DNA of 9,294 nucleotides. Source: Oscillospiraceae bacterium (GTDB taxonomy: Bacteria > Bacillota_A > Clostridia > Oscillospirales > Ruminococcaceae). Position numbers and translations under genes: made by a program. The stretch covers positions 1 to 9,294 of the forward strand of contig JAGDDO010000321.1 of the NCBI GenBank assembly GCA_017848205.1, written 5' to 3'. Shown in pieces: positions 1 through 6,277 of the stretch. The stretch's first letter is position 1. Every line of letters starts with the position of its first letter. The notes beneath the pieces are model-generated. The model was not told where the DNA came from and ran no database searches. It was given only the letters and a program-made list of their open reading frames with translations.

Positions 1-1504
1 CCTTATCCAGCGGCTCAAGGAGCACATCATATCTTCCGAATCCGCTTTCCCGGTTGGATGTTACTGCATATCTGTCGCGAAGATCAACAAGCAGACCAAG
101 TACAAAGCAGTGATAGAAACGTTCCGGTTCAGCTTCCTCTGACGGCTTCTTTCCTGTATCGAATGAACTGAACATGGATACTGTCAGATCATTCATGAAT
201 TTATTCATATAGTCAAGATCATTCTGAAGCAACGCTTTTATGAAATCGCCGTATCTGTCGCCTTTAGCAAACCAGTTCGAGATCATTCCTTCAAACATTT
301 CAAGAGTTTCATGATTTACAAGTTCCAGCTCATATTTTTTCCCGTTTATGCTGTTTATCTTCAAATATCCGCTCATTGCAAGCAGACTCCAGACTGAATC
401 CCTGGTCTTGTCAAGCTGGCTGTAAACAAGTTCTTCATTTATCTGTTTCGTAACTTTCCCGCCTGTAAGCAGATACTCAAAATCACTTTTCATTTCCGCA
501 TCGCCTTCGCGCAGAAGGTCACTTACAAGTTCATTTGAACTTGTATTGGCCCAGTACGGAAAATAAATTCCTTCATCAAGGAAATTAATTATCGACCACG
601 GATTATAAATATCTTTCTGTGTCCCGATGGTAAACCCGTCATACCAGTATTTAACCTGTTCCTTGTCTGTATATCCATACTCATCAAGTGCATCAAATAC
701 TTCTTCTTCAGTAAATCCGAAATACTCCTGATATTTTTTACTTGATAATGAACAGATCTTCAGATTATTGAAATCAGAAAACAGTGATTCCTTACTTACT
801 CGTGTAATACCTGTCAGTACACTGCGGTACATATGAGGATTACTTTTAAATGTAGTATTAAAGAATGTACGCATAAAAGCAGCTGTTTCATCCCAGTATT
901 TATTCACATAAGATTCAACCATTGGTGTATCATATTCATCGAGAAGAATTATGACATTCTTTCCGTAATGAATTGAAATAAGTTCCGAAAGAAATGCTAT
1001 ACTCTGTATCAGAAGATCAGTATTTACCTTTTTCTCAGACTTTTTCAGCATTGTCTCAACCATTTCCATATACATAAGCCGGAATATTTCTTTTTTATCG
1101 GCTGATATCTTTTCGCTTTTACTTACAAAGCCCTCATACTGTGAATACACTGACATCATAGTCGTATTCATTTGTCTAAGAAAATCTTCATAGGTAGTTC
1201 CCTTTATTTTGGCCATAGTAATAAAAATCACCGGCTGACTTCCCTGCAGCTCCCGCATTTCCGAATAATTCCAGACATTAAGTCCTTCAAAAAGATCTGC
1301 TCTTCCCGAATACTCCGGACTGAAGAAACATTCGAGCATACTCATGTTCAGTGTTTTACCAAAACGACGCGGACGAGTGATAAGCGTAACTTCATCCTTG
1401 GCCGTCCACCAGTCCTTTATGAACTTCGTCTTGTCTACAAAAAAACAGTTTTCTTCTATCAGTTTGCTGAAACTCTGTACTCCTGTACCTATTTCACGAG
1501 GCAT
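1..1504 (-). CDS. AAA-ATPase-like / PD-(D/E)XK nuclease-superfamily protein (DUF1703 type), 3' end off window
   Basis: I translated this minus-strand frame by hand from ATG 1504; it stays open for 501 codons to the left edge, so the C-terminus is missing. Residues about 6-300 match the 'predicted AAA-ATPase' family (PF09820): an N-terminal FVDKT motif (22-26), a Walker A-like RPRRFGKTLN (44-53), a Walker B-like VIILLDEYDTP (184-194) and LTGITRVSKESLFSDFNNL (230-248). Near the edge, SGFGRYDVLLEP (487-498) is the first acidic motif of the fused PD-(D/E)XK nuclease-like domain (PF08011); the following (D/E)xK motif lies outside. A strong Shine-Dalgarno (AAAGGAG, bases 1513-1519, 8 nt before ATG) fixes the start. 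Full-length members are usually somewhat over 500 residues, so little is missing. The family is abundant and highly paralogous in gut anaerobes; its biological role is not established, although nucleic-acid or mobile-element roles have been suggested. Family assignment is firm, function is not. Confidence 0.93.
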   Translation of the reverse strand, partial: MPREIGTGVQSFSKLIEENCFFVDKTKFIKDWWTAKDEVTLITRPRRFGKTLNMSMLECFFSPEYSGRADLFEGLNVWNYSEMRELQGSQPVIFITMAKIKGTTYEDFLRQMNTTMMSVYSQYEGFVSKSEKISADKKEIFRLMYMEMVETMLKKSEKKVNTDLLIQSIAFLSELISIHYGKNVIILLDEYDTPMVESYVNKYWDETAAFMRTFFNTTFKSNPHMYRSVLTGITRVSKESLFSDFNNLKICSLSSKKYQEYFGFTEEEVFDALDEYGYTDKEQVKYWYDGFTIGTQKDIYNPWSIINFLDEGIYFPYWANTSSNELVSDLLREGDAEMKSDFEYLLTGGKVTKQINEELVYSQLDKTRDSVWSLLAMSGYLKINSINGKKYELELVNHETLEMFEGMISNWFAKGDRYGDFIKALLQNDLDYMNKFMNDLTVSMFSSFDTGKKPSEEAEPERFYHCFVLGLLVDLRDRYAVTSNRESGFGRYDVLLEPLDK

Positions 1505-1539
1505 GTTATCTGCTCCTTTCCTTTTGTTTTCTTTCATAT

Positions 1540-1571
1540 ATTAGTATACTGTATTTTACCACTACCCTAGG
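1540..1571 (-). promoter_or_regulatory. Putative promoter of the ATPase-like gene (shares the TATACT element)
   Basis: On the minus strand TATACT (1543-1548) sits 38 nt before ATG 1504 and lies in an 18-bp sequence identical to the one around the -10 of the neighbouring 585-residue gene. The hexamer 17 nt upstream (1566-1571, CCTAGG) is not a -35 match, so this promoter would be weak or activator dependent. It is called mainly because of the shared element. Between this gene and the preceding stop (1630) I see only a weak 5-bp stem (TAGGA/TCCTA, near 1568-1584), not a convincing terminator, so read-through from upstream is possible. Confidence 0.4.
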
Positions 1572-1629
1572 AAGAAAAATCCTATTCGATTAATTTACAA
1601 GGCTTTACCTGGCGATTCGGCTATCAGCT

Positions 1630-3387
1630 TTATCCGAAAACCTTTTTTAGCTTTTCCATTATTTCAGGCTCAAAAAACTTTGATTCATACGCATCTTTTA
1701 AGCAATTCCAGAACTCAATTGATTCTTTCTTAAAGCTCTTCAGTTCCTTAACCGACATCATCGAAATCATTTCTTCAATAGATTTTAACATAGCTGCAAA
1801 TTTAGGATCACGCTTTTCATGAATCTTACGCGCTTCATACTGATCTGAATATCTATCCGTTTCTTCTTCAGCAGCCGGATTACATTCGTCACTTTCAAGT
1901 GCTGCATCGAGTTCAGGAATATCATTGTTGTCAGAAAGACAGATACCGGCAGACTTACAGAATTTTTTTAGGATTGCTCCGGTAAATCCATTTCTTACCT
2001 GTATCTCCTCAGGATAATAACCAAGAGTGTTGAATCCGTCGTTTATATATCTCACTATATTTTTGTATTCCGCATCCAGATCGAACACACTGTTTAAACT
2101 GCCCTTTCCGTCAAGGCGTATCATTGCTAGAGCATAAAACAAATGCGGTGTATCATCAAAATCCGACGGAGCGTAATCATACGAAGAAGTTATCTCACAT
2201 GCCCATCTTCCTTTCTTAGGAAGTTTATTGGTTTTTATTTCAGGAGATTCTATTGCAAAATATACAGGTTCCGGCATTTCTGTCTCTTCAGTTCTGAAAT
2301 TCTGACCATCAGGTATTACACAAAGAAGTTTTCCAAACTGCGGCCAGTCTCTCACTGCCTTGCTGTATTTTGAAAAATTCTTAAATACAAACGTGAGTGC
2401 TCTAAGCGCTTCCTCAAAAAGATCTCCGGATTTCTCCTCATCAATGGCTGTCGGAATAAACATTGTAAAATGCTGTGAGAAAAGAGGAAATTTACGAATA
2501 TTATGCTCTTTACGGACCGCATGACTTCTGAGAGCCTCATAGGTTATTTCATCCAGATTATCCTTGCTGAAATAACTGCATGCATATGCGACTCCGTCAA
2601 TTTCAACTTCATTTATACGCTTATTATCATGAAAATTTTCTTCCATAGCTTTGTACATATCAAAGCCTTCAATTCCTGGAAAAAAATAAACTGTAGGAAT
2701 ATTACCGTCCTCAGAATACGATATATATCCTGTACTTCCGTTAGAAAGCTTCACTGCTATCAAATCATCAATATAAGTCTTTCGGCTGCCTTTAACTCTG
2801 TTGAATTCAAGAGCAGCATTATAAAGACTGTCACTAACACACGAATATAGTTCTTCTTCAGCAGCTTCAACTGCGTTTTCCTCAAAAAGATGATCAATAA
2901 TATTATCCACATCCTCATTATCTGCACGCGAAGAATCATTATCTTCATCCCAAAACTCTTCCTCATCCCAGTCATCATAATCAGGATACTGCTCCGGAGG
3001 TTCACCGACAGATCTTAATAATTCCGCATCATCTTTACCATCATTTTCGATTCTGAGCACCTTGCACTGAAATACCCATTCATCGCCGAAATCGAAAAGA
3101 AACTTGAATTGTTTTTTATCTGTTATTCCTGCCTCACTGAGCTTATATTTTTCAACGTTTCTGGAAAAATAATCATCAGGCTGAAAGTAATAAGCATCAG
3201 AATCATCCCAAAGCCTGTTGTTCATGAAAAAGGCATACAGATGGTCATTGTCAAATTCAAAAAGATCAAGTATTACATCAGCAAACCATGAAAGTTTTTT
3301 ATTCAAAGGGACTTTTACATGTCTGTAGCATCCGGTACCTGCTGAAACACTGATCACTGCGTATTTTTTATTTGTTCTGACTTTCAT
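1630..3387 (-). CDS. Plasmid pRiA4b ORF-3-like protein with long uncharacterised C-terminal region
   Basis: This 585-residue, probably cytoplasmic protein has no signal peptide or membrane segment. Residues about 1-150 resemble the pRiA4b ORF-3-like family (PF07929): a beta/alpha start, an acidic FEFDNDHLYAFFMNNRLW segment, the hallmark FDFGDEWVFQCKVL (98-111), and a GEPPEQYPDYDDWDEE ending (128-143). An Asp/Glu-rich stretch (about 136-180) forms a linker to about 400 residues I do not recognise, ending in a helical, Lys/Glu-rich tail. The ATG at 3387 has AGGAG (bases 3394-3398) 6 nt upstream and a clear promoter further up. The family is found on plasmids and chromosomes, sometimes beside transposons, without an established biochemical function; most members are far shorter, so the C-terminal extension is notable. 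The next gene downstream is the ATPase-like protein, 125 nt away, with the same promoter element. Domain call confident for the N-terminus only. Confidence 0.85.
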   Translation of the reverse strand: MKVRTNKKYAVISVSAGTGCYRHVKVPLNKKLSWFADVILDLFEFDNDHLYAFFMNNRLWDDSDAYYFQPDDYFSRNVEKYKLSEAGITDKKQFKFLFDFGDEWVFQCKVLRIENDGKDDAELLRSVGEPPEQYPDYDDWDEEEFWDEDNDSSRADNEDVDNIIDHLFEENAVEAAEEELYSCVSDSLYNAALEFNRVKGSRKTYIDDLIAVKLSNGSTGYISYSEDGNIPTVYFFPGIEGFDMYKAMEENFHDNKRINEVEIDGVAYACSYFSKDNLDEITYEALRSHAVRKEHNIRKFPLFSQHFTMFIPTAIDEEKSGDLFEEALRALTFVFKNFSKYSKAVRDWPQFGKLLCVIPDGQNFRTEETEMPEPVYFAIESPEIKTNKLPKKGRWACEITSSYDYAPSDFDDTPHLFYALAMIRLDGKGSLNSVFDLDAEYKNIVRYINDGFNTLGYYPEEIQVRNGFTGAILKKFCKSAGICLSDNNDIPELDAALESDECNPAAEEETDRYSDQYEARKIHEKRDPKFAAMLKSIEEMISMMSVKELKSFKKESIEFWNCLKDAYESKFFEPEIMEKLKKVFG

Positions 3388-3415
3388 AGCGTACTCCTGT
3401 TATTTTAGTTTCCGG

Positions 3416-3432
3416 TATCGTTTAAAACGATA
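3416..3432. promoter_or_regulatory. Inverted repeat in leader of the pRiA4b-like gene
   Basis: TATCGTTTAAAACGATA forms arms TATCGTT / AACGATA around a 3-nt centre, 28 nt upstream of ATG 3387 and inside the expected 5' leader. It could be a protein-binding dyad or a small RNA hairpin near the ribosome site. The symmetry is seen directly; function is inference. Confidence 0.4.
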
Positions 3433-3442
3433 ATTCTATTGT

Positions 3443-3460
3443 TACAAAACGGATTTTGTA
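3443..3460. promoter_or_regulatory. Operator-like inverted repeat just downstream of the promoter
   Basis: TACAAAA-CGGA-TTTTGTA is a perfect 7-bp inverted repeat with a 4-nt centre. On the minus strand it falls about 8 to 25 bases downstream of the predicted transcription start, a typical place for a repressor operator. Together with the dyad at 3416-3432 it suggests that the downstream gene is regulated. No regulator gene is visible nearby. Confidence 0.4.
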
Positions 3461-3474
3461 CTTCATACCTTATT

Positions 3475-3503
3475 AGTATACTGTATTTACAGCATTTTAT
3501 CAA
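3475..3503 (-). promoter_or_regulatory. Sigma-A-type promoter of the pRiA4b-like gene
   Basis: On the minus strand TTGATA (3498-3503) and TATACT (3475-3480) are separated by exactly 17 nt, one mismatch each from the TTGACA/TATAAT consensus. Transcription would start near 3468, giving a leader of about 80 nt before ATG 3387. The -10 is inside the 18-bp sequence repeated at 1539-1556. Confidence 0.7.
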
Positions 3504-3507
3504 TAGC

Positions 3508-3536
3508 AAAAAACACTTTCTGTTGACGCTGAAAGT
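3508..3536 (-). terminator. Candidate intrinsic terminator upstream of the pRiA4b-like promoter
   Basis: On the minus strand ACTTTC (3536-3531), a 10-nt loop and GAAAGT (3520-3515) form a 6-bp stem followed by G and six T (3513-3508). The stem is short and AT-rich, so termination may be partial. On the plus strand the same hairpin is followed by TTTT. It would insulate the downstream promoter from read-through. Confidence 0.4.
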
Positions 3537-3552
3537 TTTTGGTTCTCTGATA

Positions 3553-3615
3553 TTAATCGTGTGCCGAAAAGCCCACTATAGATAGCCTTGGCTCGTCATA
3601 AAACGGGTCGGACAT
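3553..3615 (-). CDS. Possible 20-codon small ORF (or gene remnant)
   Basis: ATG at 3615 opens 20 codons (MSDPFYDEPRL, then SIVGFSAHD) ending in TAA at 3553. The frame stays open upstream for another 15 codons (including ENEKTEIKK), back to a TGA at 3661-3663. The composition looks protein-like rather than random AT-rich intergenic sequence, and the ORF lies between two terminator-like hairpins (3652-3683 and 3508-3536). Against a gene: no Shine-Dalgarno precedes the ATG, an A-rich run does instead, and no promoter was found. It may be the tail of a decayed gene. I do not recognise the peptide. Confidence 0.2.
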   Translation of the reverse strand: MSDPFYDEPRLSIVGFSAHD

Positions 3616-3651
3616 TTTTTTTATTTCGGTCTTTTCATTTTCAAGGAGAAA

Positions 3652-3683
3652 ACGGCACCTTCAGCTAAGGCTGAAAGTGCCGT
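3652..3683 (-). terminator. Intrinsic terminator after the GGDEF gene
   Basis: A 14-bp stem with one mismatch (ACGGCAC-C-TTCAGC against GCTGAA-A-GTGCCGT on the plus strand) around a TAAG loop begins 17 nt beyond the stop codon at 3700. On the minus strand it is followed by TTTTCTCC, a short U tract. It probably ends the transcript carrying the DUF1963 and GGDEF genes. Confidence 0.7.
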
Positions 3684-3699
3684 AAAATTATATTCAGAT

Positions 3700-5109
3700 T
3701 TACCCCCTGCTGCGTCTGCGGCGGTCTTTGTCCGGGTGGAGTCTGTAGTACTCCTCTTTGTCTTTGTACATGCGTTCGTCGGCGGTCTGCATTGCTTTGC
3801 AGATGTCGTACCTGCCTGCAGCGTGTACTGTACCTACTGCAAAGCGCACATCGGATGTGGTGCCGGTAAGAGTGCGGAGCTGGTCGGCCATTTCTGTGAG
3901 CTTTTCTTCTTCAATGTCCGGACACAGCACAACGAACTCATCGCCGCCGGCACGGTAGATCTCATAGTCGCCGAAAGCGATCTTTAAGAGAGATGCGGCT
4001 CTTGAAAGAAGTCTGTCGCCTGCATCATGACCTTCATCGTCATTGACTGTCTTGAGTCCGTTAAGATCAGCAAAGGCAATACCCATCTTTTCCGGAGCCT
4101 TTACTTCGCCGGAAACAAGCTTGTCAACACGTTCGTTCATCGCATTGCGGTTTAATACCTGTGTGAGTCCGTCAACCGTGCTCTTCTGCTCAAGATTCGA
4201 GATGAGATAATGGTTCTGAATAACGGCTGCAAGTACAAACGATGAAAGTTCAAGCACACTTTTGATCTTCTGGATTTTTGACACATCAAAGTTTGCCACC
4301 CAGATGAAACCTACAAGCGTACGTTTGCAGCGGATCTCGTAAAGTACTATATTTCTGACGTCATTCTTACACAGTGAACGGTACCAGTCGACATCACGTT
4401 TCTCAATGATACTGAGATCTTCAAGGATCAGACAGTCACTCATTTCGAGAATTTTTTCCCAGCGTCCGGCTGCTTCAAACGGTGTGCAGCCCAGATCTTC
4501 AGCGATACCTTCAAGTATTTTGTCCTGAATTCCGTCTTCGGTAACGCATACGCACTTCTGCCTGCTTTCATCCACCGGGAAGACAGAACATTTTTCCGCA
4601 CCGCAGAAATGCTTTATTTCAGCAGTTACTGAAGAAAGCGCCTGCCAGAAATCCTGCATTTCGTGAAGCTTGATGCTTATGTCAGTAACAGCTGCTGTTA
4701 CATCAGCCGGGTAATGTGACATCGATTCAGTTTCCGGATCGTTTTCGTATTCGAGTATGTAAAGACAGTAAACCTTTTTCGTGCCCTCTTCTGAAACTTC
4801 ATCAAAATTCGTTACCGGAATGTAGAATCCCTTAAGCCAGAAACCGCGTGCATTTACGTAAGAATAGAGTGATTTGGTCGTTGTGCCGCATCTGTAAAGA
4901 TATCTTTCAAAATTAAGATCCATCCAGTAGTTTCTGTACGGTATTCCGGGATAGAACTCCGGTGCATCCGGACTGAAATGAAGCATGCCTTCGTTCTTTT
5001 TGTTTACGCCCTCAAGACGTATCTCGCTTAAGCTTCCGTCCGGAAAAATATCGAATGAGTATAAGCTCACCAGTGCATCAAAACCTTCGAGCCATGACTG
5101 ATAATCCAT
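3700..5109 (-). CDS. Diguanylate cyclase with N-terminal sensory region, GAF-like and GGDEF domains
   Basis: This 469-residue protein is predicted to make cyclic di-GMP from two GTP. Residues 1-150 form an unassigned, possibly PAS-like sensory region rich in aromatic residues. Residues about 155-300 look like a GAF domain. The catalytic GGDEF domain (about 310-465) starts at DGLTQVLNR (313), with the Mg-binding Asp348 in FADLNGLK, the NDDEGHDAGD motif (356-365) and an intact GGDEF signature (388-392). The inhibitory RxxD site that normally precedes GGDEF is not present, so product feedback through it is unlikely. No membrane segments are visible, so it is probably soluble; the tail is basic (DRRRRSRG). 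The start is ATG 5109, preceded 7 nt upstream by a G-rich Shine-Dalgarno. The frame stays open 35 codons further upstream, but those codons run into the hairpin repeat and are not believed coding. It lies 118 nt after the DUF1963 gene. Confidence 0.93.
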   Translation of the reverse strand: MDYQSWLEGFDALVSLYSFDIFPDGSLSEIRLEGVNKKNEGMLHFSPDAPEFYPGIPYRNYWMDLNFERYLYRCGTTTKSLYSYVNARGFWLKGFYIPVTNFDEVSEEGTKKVYCLYILEYENDPETESMSHYPADVTAAVTDISIKLHEMQDFWQALSSVTAEIKHFCGAEKCSVFPVDESRQKCVCVTEDGIQDKILEGIAEDLGCTPFEAAGRWEKILEMSDCLILEDLSIIEKRDVDWYRSLCKNDVRNIVLYEIRCKRTLVGFIWVANFDVSKIQKIKSVLELSSFVLAAVIQNHYLISNLEQKSTVDGLTQVLNRNAMNERVDKLVSGEVKAPEKMGIAFADLNGLKTVNDDEGHDAGDRLLSRAASLLKIAFGDYEIYRAGGDEFVVLCPDIEEEKLTEMADQLRTLTGTTSDVRFAVGTVHAAGRYDICKAMQTADERMYKDKEEYYRLHPDKDRRRRSRG

Positions 5110-5116
5110 GTATAAT

Positions 5117-5124
5117 TCCCCCTT
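5117..5124 (-). promoter_or_regulatory. Ribosome binding site that sets the GGDEF start
   Basis: The minus strand reads AAGGGGGA at these bases, 7 nt before ATG 5109. The alternative ATGs further upstream (5130 and 5214) lack such a site, and the first lies immediately upstream of it. This favours the 469-residue protein over a 504-residue one. Confidence 0.75.
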
Positions 5125-5140
5125 TATCATAAATAAATAC

Positions 5141-5231
5141 TTGATTAGATTGGAAATCCGGCTTCGCCGGATTTCCGGAAGCGGGATTTGCGGGGCTTCG
5201 CCCCGAACCCTCACGCTGATTTATAAATCAG
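5141..5231. repeat. Three-hairpin intergenic repeat, copy A
   Basis: This element is closely matched by copy B at 6117-6213. It carries, in order on the plus strand: a perfect 11-bp stem with TTC loop (5152-5176, arms GGAAATCCGGC / GCCGGATTTCC); a second stem CGGGGC-TTC-GCCCCG (5191-5205) with flanking GGG/CCC able to extend it; and a perfect 16-bp palindrome CTGATTTATAAATCAG (5216-5231). The left end (TTGATT) is roughly the inverse of the right end (AATCAG). The palindrome contains the TGA stop of the DUF1963 gene. It resembles REP/BIME or MITE-like intergenic repeats; the family name is unknown to me. Confidence 0.85.
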
Positions 5232-6067
5232 TAGCAGTCGTAGTTATATACAACTCTTGAAAAATCAAGCTTTTTCAGATTTTCACGCGGGATAAAGAAT
5301 GTACCTGTTCCCGAGTCACCCCACATGATATCTATGTTCTCATCGTTCCCGTAAGTGCTGTCAAGTTCGAACAGAAGTACGTCGCAGTCACCAAGACTGT
5401 CGCTGCTTCGCGGATCTTCCTGTGTAAATGCAGGATATCCGCCGATAACTGTTCTGAAAACAGCCTTATCGCCGAGCTTTTCATAAACATCCTCATCAAG
5501 ATCATACAGACTGTCGATCTCTTCGTCCTCCGTTTCATTGAAGCACTTGACAAAGGCATCTTCAAAACGGAAGTCATGAACTCCGGCCGGCTGATCATCA
5601 GGTTCTGACGGCACAAGTCTGTATTCACCGGTAAACGGCAGGAATATCTTCTCGTCGCCTTCGTAAACCGGTATCTCATCTGCTGAAAGGAGTTTTGTTT
5701 CGTCCGTGATTATGTTTTCGTGATAGATAACGCGGAAATTGTCCTGAGCCGCAAGAGCCTCACCGAAACACTTCGGCGACATTCCGTAAAGATCGTCTCC
5801 GGCAATAAAAAACTGAAGTATTCCCTTTTCCGGAAAATCCGGAATATGCGGTATCTGCTCAAAATTAAGCTGAGCAAGAAGTATCAGAGGCTGATCTTTA
5901 AAAGTATTCACTCTGCCGCGTGGATATTCCATATCCTTTGGAAAATATGGCGTTCCGCCGACCTTGCAGTCAAAAAGTCCCGGCTTTTCATTCTTTACAG
6001 TAAACTCAACTGCCGGCTGCGGAGGAAGGATCTTCCCCACTTTTTCAAGAATTTTCTCAATATCCAT
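5228..6067 (-). CDS. YwqG-like DUF1963 family protein
   Basis: The 279-residue protein matches the DUF1963/YwqG family (PF09234) over nearly its whole length. Motifs: KVGGTPYFPKDMEYPR (35-50), PLILLAQLNFEQIP (60-73), KGILQFFIAGDDLYG (81-95), GGYPAFTQEDPR (209-220), and the C-terminal DVLLFELDS (229-237) plus IMWGDSGTGTFFIPRENL (247-264). It has no signal peptide or membrane segments, so it should be cytoplasmic. Structures exist for family members but no accepted biochemical function. ATG 6067 is preceded by AAAGGAG (bases 6077-6083), 9 nt upstream, fixing the start. The stop codon (5228-5230) lies inside the palindrome ending repeat copy A, so the repeat abuts the coding sequence exactly. 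It sits between the DUF624 and GGDEF genes. A TATAAT (6120-6125) at the edge of repeat B lacks a -35, so an own promoter is doubtful. Confidence 0.9.
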   Translation of the reverse strand: MDIEKILEKVGKILPPQPAVEFTVKNEKPGLFDCKVGGTPYFPKDMEYPRGRVNTFKDQPLILLAQLNFEQIPHIPDFPEKGILQFFIAGDDLYGMSPKCFGEALAAQDNFRVIYHENIITDETKLLSADEIPVYEGDEKIFLPFTGEYRLVPSEPDDQPAGVHDFRFEDAFVKCFNETEDEEIDSLYDLDEDVYEKLGDKAVFRTVIGGYPAFTQEDPRSSDSLGDCDVLLFELDSTYGNDENIDIMWGDSGTGTFFIPRENLKKLDFSRVVYNYDCY

Positions 6068-6116
6068 TTGTCAAAACTCCTTTGTACAGAGAATATCAGT
6101 TTTTTCTCAGGAAACA

Positions 6117-6213
6117 CTGATTATATCGGAAATCCGGCTTCGCCGGATTTCCGGAGGTGGGATTTGCGGGGCTTCGCCCCGGATCCCCGCGCTGATTTAT
6201 GAATAAATCAGCG
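6117..6213. repeat. Three-hairpin intergenic repeat, copy B
   Basis: Same layout as copy A: an identical 11-bp TTC-loop stem (6128-6152), the CGGGGC-TTC-GCCCCG stem (6167-6181) with GGGAT/ATCCC flanks that extend it, and an 11-bp stem with a 2-nt loop (6190-6213, arms CGCTGATTTAT / ATAAATCAGCG). The flank/extension pairs differ in sequence between copies yet keep pairing, which suggests that structure matters. It lies between the DUF624 and DUF1963 genes, and on the minus-strand message would follow copy C. Confidence 0.85.
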
Positions 6214-6277
6214 TTTCCCTAAGGAAACACGCATTTCCGGACGGGAAGCTGGGATGCGCCCCGTGCCCTGCGCTTAA
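6213..6277. repeat. Degenerate tandem copy C of the hairpin repeat, with a small joining hairpin
   Basis: GTTTCC-CTAA-GGAAAC (6213-6228) forms a 6-bp hairpin next to copy B. AGGAAACAC (6222-6230) also occurs at the other side of B (6109-6117). What follows (ATTTCCGGA, GGGATGCG, CCCCG, CCCTGCGCT) aligns in order with the second half of copies A and B but has lost the central stem. It ends directly at the DUF624 stop codon (6278-6280). I read it as a decayed third copy. Confidence 0.5.

Noticed and set aside
1172..1570. 132-codon plus-strand ORF
   Set aside because: It is antisense to the well-supported ATPase-like gene, has no family features, and is rich in the residues expected from a shadow frame.
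3541..3650. Riboswitch (for example c-di-GMP) upstream of the pRiA4b-like gene
   Set aside because: No conserved aptamer core was recognised, and a terminator plus a separate promoter lie between this segment and the gene.
5110..5214. 35-codon N-terminal extension of the GGDEF protein to an ATG at 5214
   Set aside because: The extension translates the hairpin repeat and the Shine-Dalgarno; the real start at 5109 has a strong ribosome site.
6120..6125. TATAAT on the minus strand as a promoter for the DUF1963 gene
   Set aside because: No -35 match at 16-19 nt; the hexamer is part of the repeat's end sequence. It is noted only as a possibility.
5720..6202. 160-codon plus-strand ORF
   Set aside because: Antisense to the DUF1963 gene and running through the hairpin repeat; open only because of base composition.
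5141..6277. CRISPR array
   Set aside because: Only two good copies about 1 kb apart with a gene between; no regular spacers and no cas genes.
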